A stretch of DNA of 64,000 nt, taken from the NCBI GenBank assembly GCA_018340375.1, contig JAFFJZ010000048.1, positions 372,001-436,000 on the forward strand. Direction: 5' to 3'. Both the position numbers and the translations under genes were made by a program. The stretch comes from Gonatopus flavifemur. Lineage: Eukaryota; Arthropoda; Insecta; Hymenoptera; Dryinidae. Shown here in pieces: positions 1 through 10,574 of the stretch (the first letter of the stretch is position 1; each line of letters opens with the position of its first letter). The notes below the pieces were generated by a model. That model searched no databases and had not been told where the DNA came from. It saw only the letters and a program-made list of their open reading frames with translations.

Positions 1-416
1 TTATACCCCATCACCTCCGTTTCAGTTCAAGGGGTCCCCCTTGGAATCAGACAACTTTTGTCCGAAACATTCTCCTCCAAGACCCTTCGTTGTCGAGTTA
101 TTCGAATGTCAGATTCAAAATGGAACAATATCGATTAGAGCGCCATCTTTGCGGATTTCAGGAAAATGGTTCAGACCAAAGTTTCTTGGTTTTTGACCTA
201 GAATCCAAATCTGCAGTAAAAAATATGAGATGCTATTTAAAAAACAAGAGTTGACCTCAGAATGCCCTTGAAGATGAGATTTGAGGTCAAAGCCAAGGCC
301 ACCATCGGATGTCCCCCTCGATACCCTACAATTTTTGTCCGAAAAATTTTCTCGTATCTCATTTTATTTTTGGAAAAAACGCCCGCGACACTTTAAATGC
401 CCCACCCTGTATATTA
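1..416. repeat. right-hand part of an interspersed repeat ending ACCCTGTATATT
   Basis: The stretch ends with CCACCCTGTATATT at about 402-415. The same terminal motif closes the repeat in AMBRA1 intron 11 near 36897-36910. The left end lies outside the window. No coding sequence was recognised in it. Confidence 0.4.
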
Positions 417-1212
417 GAATTCAAGGGATTCAAAGGTGCAATTGACCTGTTCATGGGATAAAAACTCACCAAGTAAGTGTATGATATTTTATTCGTATAT
501 TCGTTGGATGTCATTCTATACTTTTTCAAAATCAGCATTAGTAAACATTACCGGCATTCCTAACCTTGCTCTTTACCGTCGTTTACATATATATATTATG
601 CAAAAAAAAAATATCATGCACTTACTTGATGACATCTTATCCTATTTATAGGCGCAATTGCACTTCTCGAATATCTTGAACTATCACAATAATGAATTTA
701 TGAACCTGAATGTATGAATTTGCAGCGGGCTGTCTTCTTCTCGAAACATCTTCATCGAATTCATGTATCGATTCCTTGGCGAAGGTAGATCTCATAATTT
801 TTCATAATTTCTCATAAAAGTGACAATTTTTCATATTTCCTCATAAATTACAAATTCGGTAAGAAAGATCTAATATTTTCTCCTTGAACTTGTACCAAAT
901 GAGGAAATATAAAGATTCATGACTTTCATGAGAATTATGGAAAATTATGATAAACATTACCACCAGGGTTTTTGTATGACTTCTGAAATATATCATTTTT
1001 CGGCTTTCTAATTTTGCTCTCCCATAAGACCTCATTAAGATATCTTAAAGAAGCTCCTGAAAGATCTCTTTTCAGATATCTCAAAGATATATAATAGTGT
1101 TGCGTCCGATATCTTTATGATATCTCAAAGATCTCTTTCGGGAGAATTTTTAAGATATCTTACAAAATTTTCAGACATCTTTCAGATATCTAATAGAAAT
1201 CGGATTGTCTAT
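417..1212. other. no gene seen; AT-rich with degenerate AGATATCTT-type words
   Basis: Only short random open frames occur. From about 1030 to 1200 there are loosely repeated words such as AGATATCTT and CAAAGAT. These recur around 5470-6130 and 60060-60310, so they are probably old repeat debris. Confidence 0.4.
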
Positions 1213-1382
1213 TGGGGAGGCATTCACGAGTTTTGTAACGCTCGCGCTAGCGAAATACTAGACACTTACGAGAGCCTCATTATATACTTGGAATTGGAAA
1301 GCGCTCATAATACTTGCGAGTATTTGGTGAGGCACTCGCGAGTGTCTAGTATTTCGCTATCGCGAGCGTTACAAGACTCCCC
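1213..1382. repeat. palindromic MITE-like element
   Basis: TTGTAACGCTCGCGCTAGCG near 1233 is matched in inverse near 1352-1374 (CGCTATCGCGAGCGTTACAA), with GGGGAG/CTCCCC at the edges. The two arms hold about 50 matched bases around a loop of about 50 bases. The left arm has a short extra stretch near its outer end. The open frame across it is a by-product. Confidence 0.6.
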
Positions 1383-1644
1383 AGCCAGCACAAATGATCA
1401 ATTTGAATTTAAGACCTCTTGAACAGTTATGCGACTTACAATGAATTCCATATGAATTTAATCGATTCCAAATGAAAACATATTGAATGCCCGAAGAATT
1501 CATCATGGAGTTCTGATATGAGTTCTTTCTGAACATTCAGTTGTTCATTGAGAATTCATTGTGAATTCAGAATAGTCATAATGAATATATATTGATTAGC
1601 ATAACGGAAGCTCTTTGTGGGAACTCTTGTGCTGTATGGGTCGT

Positions 1645-1957
1645 GAACGCCTACCCTGGTGAAAGGGAAGCGTGTAATAGAAAGTGTCAGGGACGTAGCT
1701 GGAAAGTATTTGGAACGTGGATTTAAGCGTATATTGAGCGTCAAGTGGAACATTAAGAGTGGTTCGAACGTATATTTGAAGTGTGTGAAGCGTATCGGAA
1801 GTGACACCAATTTCATAGAAACCGGGCTTTACACTCGGAAGCGTAATCGAAGAGTGGATAGGAAGCATGTAAGAAACATTAGAAACGTAATCTGAGACAT
1901 TCTTACGCTTCCGTTACTCTTTATGACACGCTTCCCTTCCACCAGGGTAAGCGTTTC
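1645..1957. repeat. inverted-repeat element of about 310 bp
   Basis: TACCCTGGTGAAAGGGAAGC near 1652 pairs with GCTTCCCTTCCACCAGGGTA near 1930-1949. The interior is rich in GGAAGCGT/ACGCTTCC words in both orientations. The open frames on both strands come from this symmetry. Target-site duplication not resolved. Confidence 0.5.
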
Positions 1958-2003
1958 TACTGGGGCGATGAAAGTAACATGAAAGTAACGGTAACGGTAA
2001 CAA

Positions 2004-2490
2004 CCCGAAGAGAACATGAAGCTTCAGCGAACGTTCAGATCAGATGTGTATAGGTCGGGCCGAAGGTTCATTAGAGCTAACTTTTAGATTCACAAACGTT
2101 TGACAAAGGTTCTACGGACGTTGGAATGTCCGCCTCGAAATACGTTCAGGAAACATAGATGGAACGTTCGCTGAAGGTTTATCGAAGGTTTGACGAAGCT
2201 TCACAAAAATATCTATACTTATATTAATTTTGATCAATTTATATGAAAAATAAATTAATTAATAAACATCAATTATTATAAATTAATCAAAGTATAGATA
2301 TTTTTGTGAAGCTTCCTCAAACCTTCGATGAACCTTCAATGAACGTTCCAGTATTTTGAGGCGGACATTTCAACGTTCGTAGTACCTTTGATAAACGTTT
2401 GTGAATCTAAAAGTTAGCTTTCATGAACCTTCGATCCGATCTATACAGATCTAATCTGAACGTTCGTTGAAGCTTCATGTTCTCTTCGGG
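2004..2490. repeat. long-palindrome element, CCCGAAG family, copy 1
   Basis: It starts CCCGAAGAGAACATGAAGC and ends with the inverse, GCTTCATGTTCTCTTCGGG. The arms are about 200 bp each and cover nearly the whole element, leaving an AT-rich centre around 2220-2285. It sits between GTAACGGTAAC-rich flanks, so it probably inserted into an older repeat. A related copy lies at 9468-9970. Confidence 0.65.
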
Positions 2491-2581
2491 GAATATTAAC
2501 GATAACGGTAATTTGTTACATTTTTAAAATATAACGGTAACTGTAACGAATTACTTTTTTAGGGTAACGTTTCGAACCCTG

Positions 2582-2710
2582 GAAATAGACGGTCAAAGAG
2601 GAGAAACACAAATTAAAAGAAGGGTGAGACAAGGATGCTCACTATCACCATTGATTTTCAATTTGTATATAGTAGAAGCGATGAACGAAGTGAAGGAGCA
2701 AGTGCAATTG
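2582..2710 (+). pseudogene. non-LTR retrotransposon reverse transcriptase, left fragment
   Basis: 43 codons are open in one frame and contain the reverse-transcriptase motif RQGCSLSPLIFNLYI. There is no start codon, and upstream sequence is unrelated repeat, so the copy is truncated at its 5' side. The frame stops being retrotransposon at CAATTG (2705-2710), where a foldback element is inserted, and resumes at 4631. It is dead as a polymerase gene because of the truncation and the 1.9-kb insertion. Confidence 0.75.
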
Positions 2711-4630
2711 AGGGTCCCCATGCAATAACCACGTAGGCGCTCGAGAAGCGGCATAAGTATTGTCCAAGCCATGACGTCAAGGGTCGAAAAAAAAATTCGG
2801 AATTTCGAAAATCTAGAAATACTGGACAATAGGGCTTGAAAAATGAATATGAGTCTCCGTTTACGATTTTTTTCTAGGATCAGTAGTTTTCGAGAAAAAA
2901 AATAAAAACTATCTATTCTTCCGCACCACAAATCAATGTTTTCCAATATTAAACTCGTTCAAACTCGGTCATTTTTCGATGTATCTTGATGAATCTTCCG
3001 GATTCTGATTTGTAAGACTTCCCCGAAGACAACAGCGTATAAAAAATTCATAAAAGTTGATAATAAATTACCAATTTTTTAATCCGAAGTGAAAACCCTG
3101 TTTTCCATGCTTTGCATTGAAAAAGTGTCAGGGGAAGTATGAGCTACAAAAAACTTCCAGCGACAAAGTTGTTCACTAGTATATGGGCAAACTTTGTGGA
3201 AAGTTTCAGATCGATTGAACTCTTAGTTCGCGAAATACAGCGGTTTATTTATTAACGCGCGACCGAAATTTTTCACCATTTTGTGTCACTCATCAACTCA
3301 ATATCAAGGCCCGTAGGAAAGATTGTGTTCGCTCAATATTTAAACCTGGGTTTATTTTCTTGACAACAAAAGTTTCTTATCCTGTGATAATTAGATTTTG
3401 TACACAAAAATTTTCATCAAAACACTTGTATTTTCATGAGTATCATAAGTATATTTGAATAAATTCACATGGCCTGTATTACATAAAGTATCAAATTTTT
3501 TAAACAACACATTATACAACAAACAAACAACACATGTATTGTTTTTTGAACAATACATTTTATAATACATTTCCCTAATACGTTTGCAATTCACTTTGTA
3601 ATGTTGTGCCTTTCACAAATCGATTATTTTTACACCTTTCCCCCAACTTTAGCTATTAATGCATCAGAAAATTCTTTTCCCTTTTGAGAGAGATATTTCA
3701 TAAGACAATTTAAATAATTCTGTTTCTCTTTAGAAATGCCCACTGGTTCTATGAGTGGTGCTTTGTCTGAATGCTGTACGGTTAATGATTGTTCTACGAA
3801 AAATGTTGTACCGTCCCGATTTTCATAATAATTATGTTGAAACTCTTCTTGTCAAGAAAATGTTTCTCTTTGGTCAATAGTATTTCCATAATAACGTTAT
3901 AAACAATTGAATTGTTCATTCAAGAGAAATGAATACAGAATTTTGCGAAATCAGTTCGATATTCGAATTTTCTGACCCCAAAAACATAAACCCAGGTTTA
4001 AATATTGAGCGAACACAATCTTTCCTACGGGCCTTGATATTGAGTTGATGAGTGACACAAAATGGTGAAAAATTTCGGTCGCGCGTTAATAAATAAACCG
4101 CTGTATTTCGCGAACTAAGAGTTCAATCGATCTGAAACTTTCCACAAAGTTTGCCCATATACTAGTGAACAACTTTGTCGCTGGAAGTTTTTTGTAGCTC
4201 ATACTTCCCCTGACACTTTTTCAATGCAAAGCATGGAAAACAGGGTTTTCACTTCGGATTAAAAAATTGGTAATTTATTATCAACTTTTATGAATTTTTT
4301 ATACGCTGTTGTCTTCGGGGAAGTCTTACAAATCAGAATCCGGAAGATTCATCAAGATACATCGAAAAATGACCGAGTTTGAACGAGTTCAATATTGGAA
4401 AACATTGATTTGTGGTGCGAAAGAATAGATAGTTTTTATTTTTTTTCTCAAAAACTACTGATCCTAGAAAAAAATCGTAAGCGGAGACTCATATTCATTT
4501 TTCAAGCCCTATTGTCCAGTATTTCTAGATTTTCGAAATTCCGAATTTTTTTTTCGACCCTTGACGTCATGGCTTGGACAATACTTATGCCGCTTCTCGA
4601 GCGCCTACGTGGTTATTGCATGGGGACCCT
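2711..4630. mobile_element. foldback DNA element with 645-bp terminal inverted repeats
   Basis: The arms 2711-3355 and 3986-4630 are both 645 bp and nearly identical in inverse orientation; the 80-residue frames they share differ at only two visible residues. Ends are AGGGTCCCC and GGGGACCCT. CAATTG at 2705-2710 and 4631-4636 is a likely target duplication. The insertion splits a reverse-transcriptase reading frame that continues in frame on the other side. A 630-bp unique centre holds one open frame on the minus strand (3630-3851). No transposase was recognised. Confidence 0.8.
3630..3851 (-). pseudogene. 73-codon open frame of unknown origin in the centre of the foldback element
   Basis: This frame has no ATG at its upstream edge: it opens after a TGA and closes with TAA at 3630-3632. 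The translation has a protein-like composition. Recognisable pieces are QEEFQHNYYENRDG, APLIEPVGISKEKQ, a stretch LNCLMKYLSQKGKEF, and a C-terminal DALIAKVGGKV. TTTTCTTGACAAG just upstream could be an old splice acceptor. I do not recognise the family. It may be the tail of a transposase or a captured host exon, or an accidental open frame. Confidence 0.3.
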
Positions 4631-5466
4631 CAATTGAAATTACAGATTCAGGGAGAAAATGTAAGCCTGTTGAGATTTGCGGATGACATAGCTATATTAG
4701 CTACGAGTGGTGCTGAGTTAGAAAATATTCTCAACACTATGAAAACAATATTACTAGAAAACTATTGTATGAATATAAATAAAGACAAAACAAAATTCAT
4801 GATGTGTACAGCAGCGAAAACAGCTAGAAGAACGAGAATCAAAATAGATACCGAGACAATTGAACAGGTGAAAGAATTCAAATATCTAGGAAGCATAATT
4901 ACAGAGAACGGCAAAAGCGAAAGAGATATAAGAGCAAGAATAGCACAAGGGAAACAGGCTTTTTATCAAAAGAGACAGTTATTATGCTCAAAAAATATAA
5001 GCTTGGAAGTAAGGAAGAAATTCTTGAAAAGTTACGTTTGGAGCACAGCATTATATGGTTGCGAAACTTGGACAATTGGAAAAACGGACCAACGAAGACT
5101 TGAAGCTTTTGAAATGTGGTGTTATAGAAGGATGCTTAGAATAAAGTGGATAGAGAAAGTAAAAAATGGAGAAATACTTGAGAAGGTAAATGAAAAAAGA
5201 AGTCTTTTGAAGCATGTCGTGAAAAGGAGAAGTAATCTGATAGGACCCACATTAAGGTATGATAGTTTATTGAAAACAATATTGGAAGAAAAAATGAATG
5301 GTAAAACTCGCAAAGGTAGACCTAGATTGAGTTATATAAAGCAAATTGTACAAGATAAGGGTTTTCGTAGATTTGTAGAAATTAAGCGTTCAGCGGATAA
5401 TAGACAGGTTGGATGATTTCATCAAACCAGTCATAATACTGATTACTTCATGATGATGATGAAGAA
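4631..5466 (+). pseudogene. non-LTR retrotransposon reverse transcriptase, C-terminal part
   Basis: The frame runs from CAATTG (4631) to the stop at 5416. It shows the polymerase box RFADDIAIL, then LGSIITENGKSERDI, and the C-terminal thumb-like blocks LYGCETWTI and RMLRIKW, usual in insect endonuclease/reverse-transcriptase elements of the RTE/jockey type. It continues the frame that ends at 2710. After the stop comes a short 3' tail with TGATGATGATGAAG, a typical simple-repeat end of such elements. The upstream half of the long open frame here (from about 4574) belongs to the foldback arm, not to the retrotransposon. Confidence 0.8.
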
Positions 5467-5469
5467 ATT

Positions 5470-6132
5470 TAAAAGATGCGTTTAGATTTCTTTTAGATGT
5501 CTATTAGAATTTTTAAACCAATACATTTTGAAGTCAATGAAAACTTTTGCATAATAAATCTTGTAGACGTCCAGTAGAAAACTTTTGAACAAAGCAAAAT
5601 TTTTGTTGGATGGGTACTTACTCGAGAGATAAATTGTCCACAACTTGAGTTGTGAATCTTCTCAAAGATATTTTGTAGACATCTTTGGGAAGTAAGAAGT
5701 GTTTGAGACATCTGAAAGACATCCCACATAAGGATTTTGGGTCACTATTTTGGATCATTCTGACCCAAGTAACACAAGAAAGTTTGAAATATTCTATGAA
5801 CATGCACATAATATATTTATACATTTTGAATGTTCTATGAACATCCATAGAATACTTTCGCATATTTGAATGTTCTATGGACATTTATAGAATATTCCAA
5901 ACATCCTTGTGCTACTGGGGGAAAGATTTCTTGAAGATTCCAAAGAGACGTCTTATAAAACATCCAAAAATATCTTGAGGTGTTTTATAAGACATCTTTC
6001 AGAATTCTCCAAGATATCTATTAGAATGTTTCGGAATGATTCCAAAGAATCGTTGTTTGGAATCCTGTCTTGTGATATCTTTTAAATGAGTTGAAGATGT
6101 CTTATGCAACGTATTTAGATTGAGATATCTTT
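5470..6132. other. no gene seen; degenerate AGACATCTT/AAGATGTCT-rich sequence
   Basis: Loosely repeated 8-12-base words in both orientations are scattered through the stretch. The open frames are short and have no family resemblance. Confidence 0.4.
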
Positions 6133-6410
6133 TACACGGAAAAAATTGGTGATCCAAATTTTCGTTGACTAGCATGTCACTTTTGGACGAAGCACAAATC
6201 CGAGAAAAATTCATACACTGGATTTTAATAATTCGTTGACTTTGTCCATGATTTCATCGATGAAATTCACTTTTCATTTTGATTGTCGAAATAATGGAAA
6301 GAGTCAACGAAGTATTAAAATCCAGTGTACGAATTCTTCTGGAATTTGTGCTCCGTCCCAAAGTGACATACTAGTCAACGAAAATTTGGATCACTAATTT
6401 TTTCCGTGTA
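6133..6410. mobile_element. palindromic Tc1/mariner-type MITE with CACGGAAAAAATT ends
   Basis: The left end TACACGGAAAAAATTGGTG matches the right end in inverse, CACTAATTTTTTCCGTGTA. Inverted repeats extend about 115 bp per side, including TTTTCGTTGACTAG and TGTCACTTTGGGACG-like blocks. TA at both edges fits a TA target duplication. Confidence 0.65.
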
Positions 6411-6525
6411 GATGTCTCAAACATGTCTTCCATCTATAACAAATGTAGAAGATGTCTCGTAGATGTAAGACATGTTTTAGACCTCTAAAAGATATCGAAA
6501 TATGTGGCATAAGGCATCATAAACT

Positions 6526-6756
6526 CACTGTGAAAAAAAAAGAAGTTTGGCAGTTTTTTACACAAACTTTTTTTGTAAATTACCAAACAAAAGTTTGTAA
6601 ACATTCAAAAAATTTTGTGATTTCACGAAGATTTTTGAGAATTCACAAACTTTTGTTCGGCAATTTACAAAAAAGGTTCGGAAATTATTTTTCCAAACCA
6701 AGTTTGGAAATTTCCAAGCATTTTTGTTTGGAATTCAACAAATTTTTTTTACAGTG
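6526..6756. repeat. inverted-repeat MITE with CACTGTRAAAAAA ends
   Basis: CACTGTGAAAAAAAAAG opens and TTTTTTTTACAGTG closes the element. The interior repeats TTTGGAAATT/CAAACTTTTTTTG words in both orientations. Confidence 0.5.
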
Positions 6757-7204
6757 CTTGTCGCAAACAGATATCGCAAGATACAAATTGTTATATGGGT
6801 TGGTATTCACTTGAGATTGTTCATGCAAACTAATTGAGTTTTTCTAATTTGCTGAAACACCTGATTGAGTAATTGTGTTATAGACTTAAGAATTTTCTGG
6901 CCACATAAGATGATGCACCAGTTCAGCACACTCCTCAGTACCATCATATATCGATCCCAATGACGTCAATGGAGACTAAGAGGCGTTCAGGTTCACTTAT
7001 CCTCTCTTCGATGAAACTGCTTCCGTCATTACTCGCCAACTAATGCAGCCTGTCATGAAAACTTGATAGCAGATCTCGCGTGTCTTCGATTAACCTCTTA
7101 AACGTGAAATTTCAATTTCGTCTTTTCTTCTGTACCTCTTTTCTTTGGTACATCAAAACAAGCTGGATTTTATAAAACGTGTGTGTATTTTTCTGCACGT
7201 TTCC
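6757..7204. other. no gene or clear repeat seen
   Basis: Ordinary AT-rich sequence with no long open frame and no evident inverted repeat. Confidence 0.4.
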
Positions 7205-7210
7205 ACCCAT

Positions 7211-8210
7211 TATAGCCCATGGATAGATCAGCGAGAATTACGGGAAGGTCAATATTGAAATGAGGACAAGGGTGGAAGAGATGATTTTTCATGAGAAAAA
7301 AAATCACGTATTCCAACTGTTAGAAGAATTATTGCTCACACAATTTGTTTAAAACAGCATAATACGTAAAAACTAAAAACAATTCGATTTTACGAGAAAA
7401 ACTACTCAGAAAACACAGCAGTTTGAAAGTTAGCTCTAGCACTCGATTTGTTTAAAAAAAAAAATAAATAAATAAACAATTGGCCCATAGCCAAACCAAA
7501 GAGAATTGTGGGAGGATGAATTTGGGGATGAGGACAAGGGTGGAAGAGATGATTTTTCATCAAACAAATCATGTATTCCAATTGTTCAAACAATGTGTTC
7601 AAAACAGCATGATACGTAAAAACTAAGAGCACCATTCGATTCTACGAGAAAAATTACTCGGAAAACTATAGTTTGAAGGTTTCTTCCAGCACTCGATTTG
7701 TTATAAAAAAATAAATAAACAAAACTAATGTTCTCGAAGTTTGAATCGTTTATAGAAACAAAATGAAAATTAAAACTCACAAAATCTGATAAATCATCGT
7801 TACATATCTTCTCGAATCAACTCTTTGCCTCTGGAAAAATTGTGTAAATAATGTACTGCAAGATTTTTGAGGTCTAATAGTTGAATATTATGTTACCTAT
7901 TGGATTATTGATTAATTTCAATAAACGATTTAGACTTCAACAACGTACAAAACTACGCGTATTTTTTCTAACACATCGAGTGTTGGAACAAACTTTCAAA
8001 CTATCGTTTTTCGAGTGGTTTTTCTCGTAGAATCGAATGGTGCTCTTAGTCTTTACGTATCATGTTTATCCAAACAAATTGTTTGAACAATAATTGTTCG
8101 AACAATTGGAGTACGTGATTTATTTTCATGAAAAATCATCTCTTCCACCCTTGTCCTCATTTCAATATTGACCTTCCCGTAATTCTCGCTGATCTGTTAC
8201 GGGCTGTGAT
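7211..8210. mobile_element. 1-kb inverted-repeat element with internal partial duplication
   Basis: GATCAGCGAGAATTACGGG near 7227 recurs in inverse near 8175-8193, followed by matching GGTCAATATTGAAATGAGG and GGGTGGAAGAGATGATTTTT blocks. Part of the left arm (GAGGACAAGGGTGGAAGAG) is repeated directly near 7530, and the CGATT-TACGAGAAAAACTAC block occurs near 7385, 7635 and inverted near 8010. No coding capacity recognised. Confidence 0.6.
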
Positions 8211-8217
8211 GAGTTAA

Positions 8218-8300
8218 GGGCGTACCAGCGTACCATCAAAGTGAAAATTTTATCTACAATATTTCTCCGAACTGAATTTGTGAAACAGTCTAAAATTTTC
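8218..8300. repeat. short interspersed repeat shared with 56993-57075
   Basis: The blocks TTTTATCTACAATATTTCTC and CGAACTGAATTTGTGAAACA resemble TTTTATCTGTAAGATTTCTC and CGAACTGAACTTATGAAACA at the other locus. About 80 bp align by eye in the same orientation. Confidence 0.5.
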
Positions 8301-8599
8301 TGGGAGAATCTTTCATACTTCATCCATTGCTGTACAGAGGCCGAATTTCAAATTTCGAAAAAAAATTCTTCCTTACCAACTGAGAATGATAATTTTATTT
8401 TCAAAATTCGAGCTTTTTACAGAGTATTTCTGGGAAATTTCAAGTATTTTCATGAATTTGATTTGGGAACATTCTTACCGAGAAAATTTGTATTCTCTCG
8501 GTACACTGGTATTTCATGAAAAAGATATCGGAGCTACCATCCGAGCACGTTGGGTAGAAGAGGACACCCGTATGAAATAGAGAGATCCAAAACACGCTG

Positions 8600-8734
8600 C
8601 CCTGTCCAAAAAGTCCGATAGATTCCAATAAATTCCAATAGGTGCTGTGACAAAAACCGCATAGAAACCGATAAGATATCATTGATTCCGATAGAATTTG
8701 GACTATCGGTTCGTATTTGTTCTTTTGGACAGGG
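8600..8734. repeat. small inverted-repeat element with CCCTGTCC ends
   Basis: CCCTGTCCAAAAA (8600) and TCTTTTGGACAGGG (ends 8734) are inverse. The interior has several CCGATAGA-TTCCAATA words. At 135 bp it is a MITE-sized unit. Confidence 0.5.
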
Positions 8735-9156
8735 TGGTACCCACTTAATATCATGTTTTATAATACAGTTGGAATGTTTTTTTTCTTTTCTCTCTGAGCT
8801 GTTTTTTCCAGCATTCGAGGTGCACGATATTTTATGTACAATTTTTACGAAGTTTTTATCGGTATTTTATAAAATTCAATATGAACTGGACAAAGTTTCT
8901 ATAGAAGATATCGATACCGTGAAGTTTCGTGCGCCTCCATCCAGGATCTGATTTGAATTTACCGCGTCTTTTGGCCCGAACAATTTGAGTTTCGTAGTGG
9001 CAAAATTTGAGAACTATCTCAGAAAAATTTAAGATCACATGCAAAAATATTAAAACACTTATTTCTTTTTACATCGTGTGTGTGCTCGACACATGGGAAA
9101 ACTTATCCCTAAAAATTTCCCATAGAAAACGATAAAATTTTTCCTATCGGTTTCAA

Positions 9157-9467
9157 TGTGGTTTCTGAAGCTCCAATTCCCGATGCTGTATCGTGGATTA
9201 ACGATAAAATTTTATCGATTCTTATCGTATTCTATAGGATTTAAGAGGTATGTATCTGGTTTTATCGTGAAATTCCTATGGAAGATATACCGCTTATTTG
9301 AAAGGAAACAGGTTATATTTTTTCAAATGATTAATACTTTTTCTATGGGAATTTCACGATAAAACCAGACACATATACCCTCAATCCTATAGAATACGAT
9401 AGGAATCAATAAAATTCTATCGTAAATCTACGATACAGCATCGGGAATCCCAGTTTCAGAAACCACA
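9157..9467. repeat. palindromic element nested in 9107-10025
   Basis: TGGTTTCTGAAGCTCCAATT near 9159 pairs with GGGAATCCCAGTTTCAGAAACCA ending near 9465. Inside, CCGATGCTGTATCGT pairs with ACGATACAGCATCGG, and GTTTTATCGTGAAATTCC pairs with GGAATTTCACGATAAAAC. Confidence 0.6.
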
Positions 9468-9970
9468 CCCGAAGGGAACATGAAGCTCCGACAAATGTTC
9501 AGAATAGATCATGATAGATCAGACTGGAGCTCTGTTGGAGCTCAAGTTTAGATTCGTAAACGTTCGACGAAGGTCCGATGAACGTTGAAATGTCCACTTG
9601 AAAATAGTTTGAATGAACGTTTATAAAACGTTCATCGAACGTTTGCTAAAGGTTCGTTCGAGTTGCAATTTTTCGATCAAAGTTTTTTTCAAAGTATATT
9701 TTTCCACGAAAAAATGAAAGATTGGGGAATTTCTAACTATAATTGTAATTCCGTCTGAAACATAAAAAACTGAAGGTTGAATGAATCTTCGTAGAATCTT
9801 TAATAAACGTTCTATGAACCTTCATTCAAGCTATTTTCAAGCGGACATTTCAACGTTCATCGGACCTTCGTCGAACGTTTCCGAATCTAAACTTGAGCTC
9901 CAACGGAGCTTCAGTCTGATCTATCATGATCTATTCTGAACGTTCGTCGGAGCTTCATGTTCCCTTCGGG
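9468..9970. repeat. long-palindrome element, CCCGAAG family, copy 2
   Basis: It opens CCCGAAGGGAACATGAAGC and closes GCTTCATGTTCCCTTCGGG. The arms hold GATCATGATAGATCAGACTG and CGTTCGACGAAGGTCCGATG with their inverses. Layout and end sequence match copy 1 at 2004-2490, but the two have diverged in the interior. Confidence 0.65.
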
Positions 9971-10083
9971 CATTGAAACCGATAGGGAAAATCTTATCGT
10001 TTTCTATCGGAGATTTTTAGCAGGGATTGCTGAAAATCCGGTTGTATGAAACTGTATAAGACTTGACCACACCCGTAAGATCT

Positions 10084-10369
10084 CCCAGATAACACACGGA
10101 GAATTCTTTTTCAAGAGCAAGAATAGAACTCTTCAAGAATTCTTTTCGAACTAATGAATTCATATAGAGCTCTGGAGGAGTTCACTCTGTTGGACATTAA
10201 CAAGCTCTTTGAGAATATCAGAAGTATTGTTTGAGTACTCTCAAAGAACTTGTTAATGTCCGACAGATTGAACTCCTGCAGAGCTCTATATGAATTCATT
10301 AGTTCGAAAAGAGTTCTTGAAGAGTTGTATTCTTGCTCTTGGAAGAGAATTCTTCGTGTGTGATCTGGG
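10084..10369. repeat. 286-bp palindrome family, copy 1
   Basis: It begins CCCAGATAACACACGGAG and ends TGTGTGATCTGGG. The arms are about 130 bp; CGAACTAATGAATTCATATA on the left recurs in inverse as TATATGAATTCATTAGTTCG on the right. Copies of exactly the same length are at 12677-12962 and 62195-62480. The apparent 60-90 codon frames are symmetry by-products. Confidence 0.75.
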
Positions 10370-10375
10370 CTATTA

Positions 10376-10470
10376 GGCTGGCGTCACATGGAACTGAAAG
10401 AAGGCAGAAAGCGAAACGCGAAACCCTTGGTTAGAAAGACTCCCTTTCTCAGCTCCATGTGACGTGGTCC
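10376..10470. mobile_element. PIF/Harbinger-like MITE (95 bp), TSD TTA
   Basis: It starts GGCTGGCGTCACATGGAACT and ends AGCTCCATGTGACGTGGTCC, and is flanked by TTA on both sides (10373-10375 and 10471-10473). A TTA/TAA three-base duplication with GGC-type ends is the PIF/Harbinger pattern. It shares the CACATGG or CCCATGG box with the array at 14.7-15.8 kb. Confidence 0.6.
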
Positions 10471-10574
10471 TTAGCGCTTTCCATTCACTGCACTGAGTGC
10501 GCACTGGGATACGACTACATCTCCACCTGTGTTAAATCGAAGATTTATAAATCTATTTCTAAATAATTTCCCTG

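Larger units (their letters stand above)
9107..10025. repeat. outer inverted-repeat element carrying two nested palindromes
   Basis: The left end (CCCTAAAAAT, then CATAGAAAACGATAAAATTT and CCTATCGGTTTCAATG to about 9158) recurs in inverse at 9971-10025 (CATTGAAACCGATAGGG, then ATCTTATCGTTTTCTATCGG). Between these two 50-base ends sit two further palindromes: 9157-9467, with TGGTTTCTGAAGCTCC and its inverse at the edges, and 9468-9970, the CCCGAAG family. The open frames here are palindrome by-products. Confidence 0.65.

Noticed and set aside
1556..2017. Several overlapping frames on both strands
   Set aside because: Open frames on both strands come from the inverted-repeat symmetry of the element.
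2593..4637. Two near-identical 80-residue frames beginning MENIDLWC, one on each strand
   Set aside because: They are the two arms of the foldback element, not a duplicated gene.
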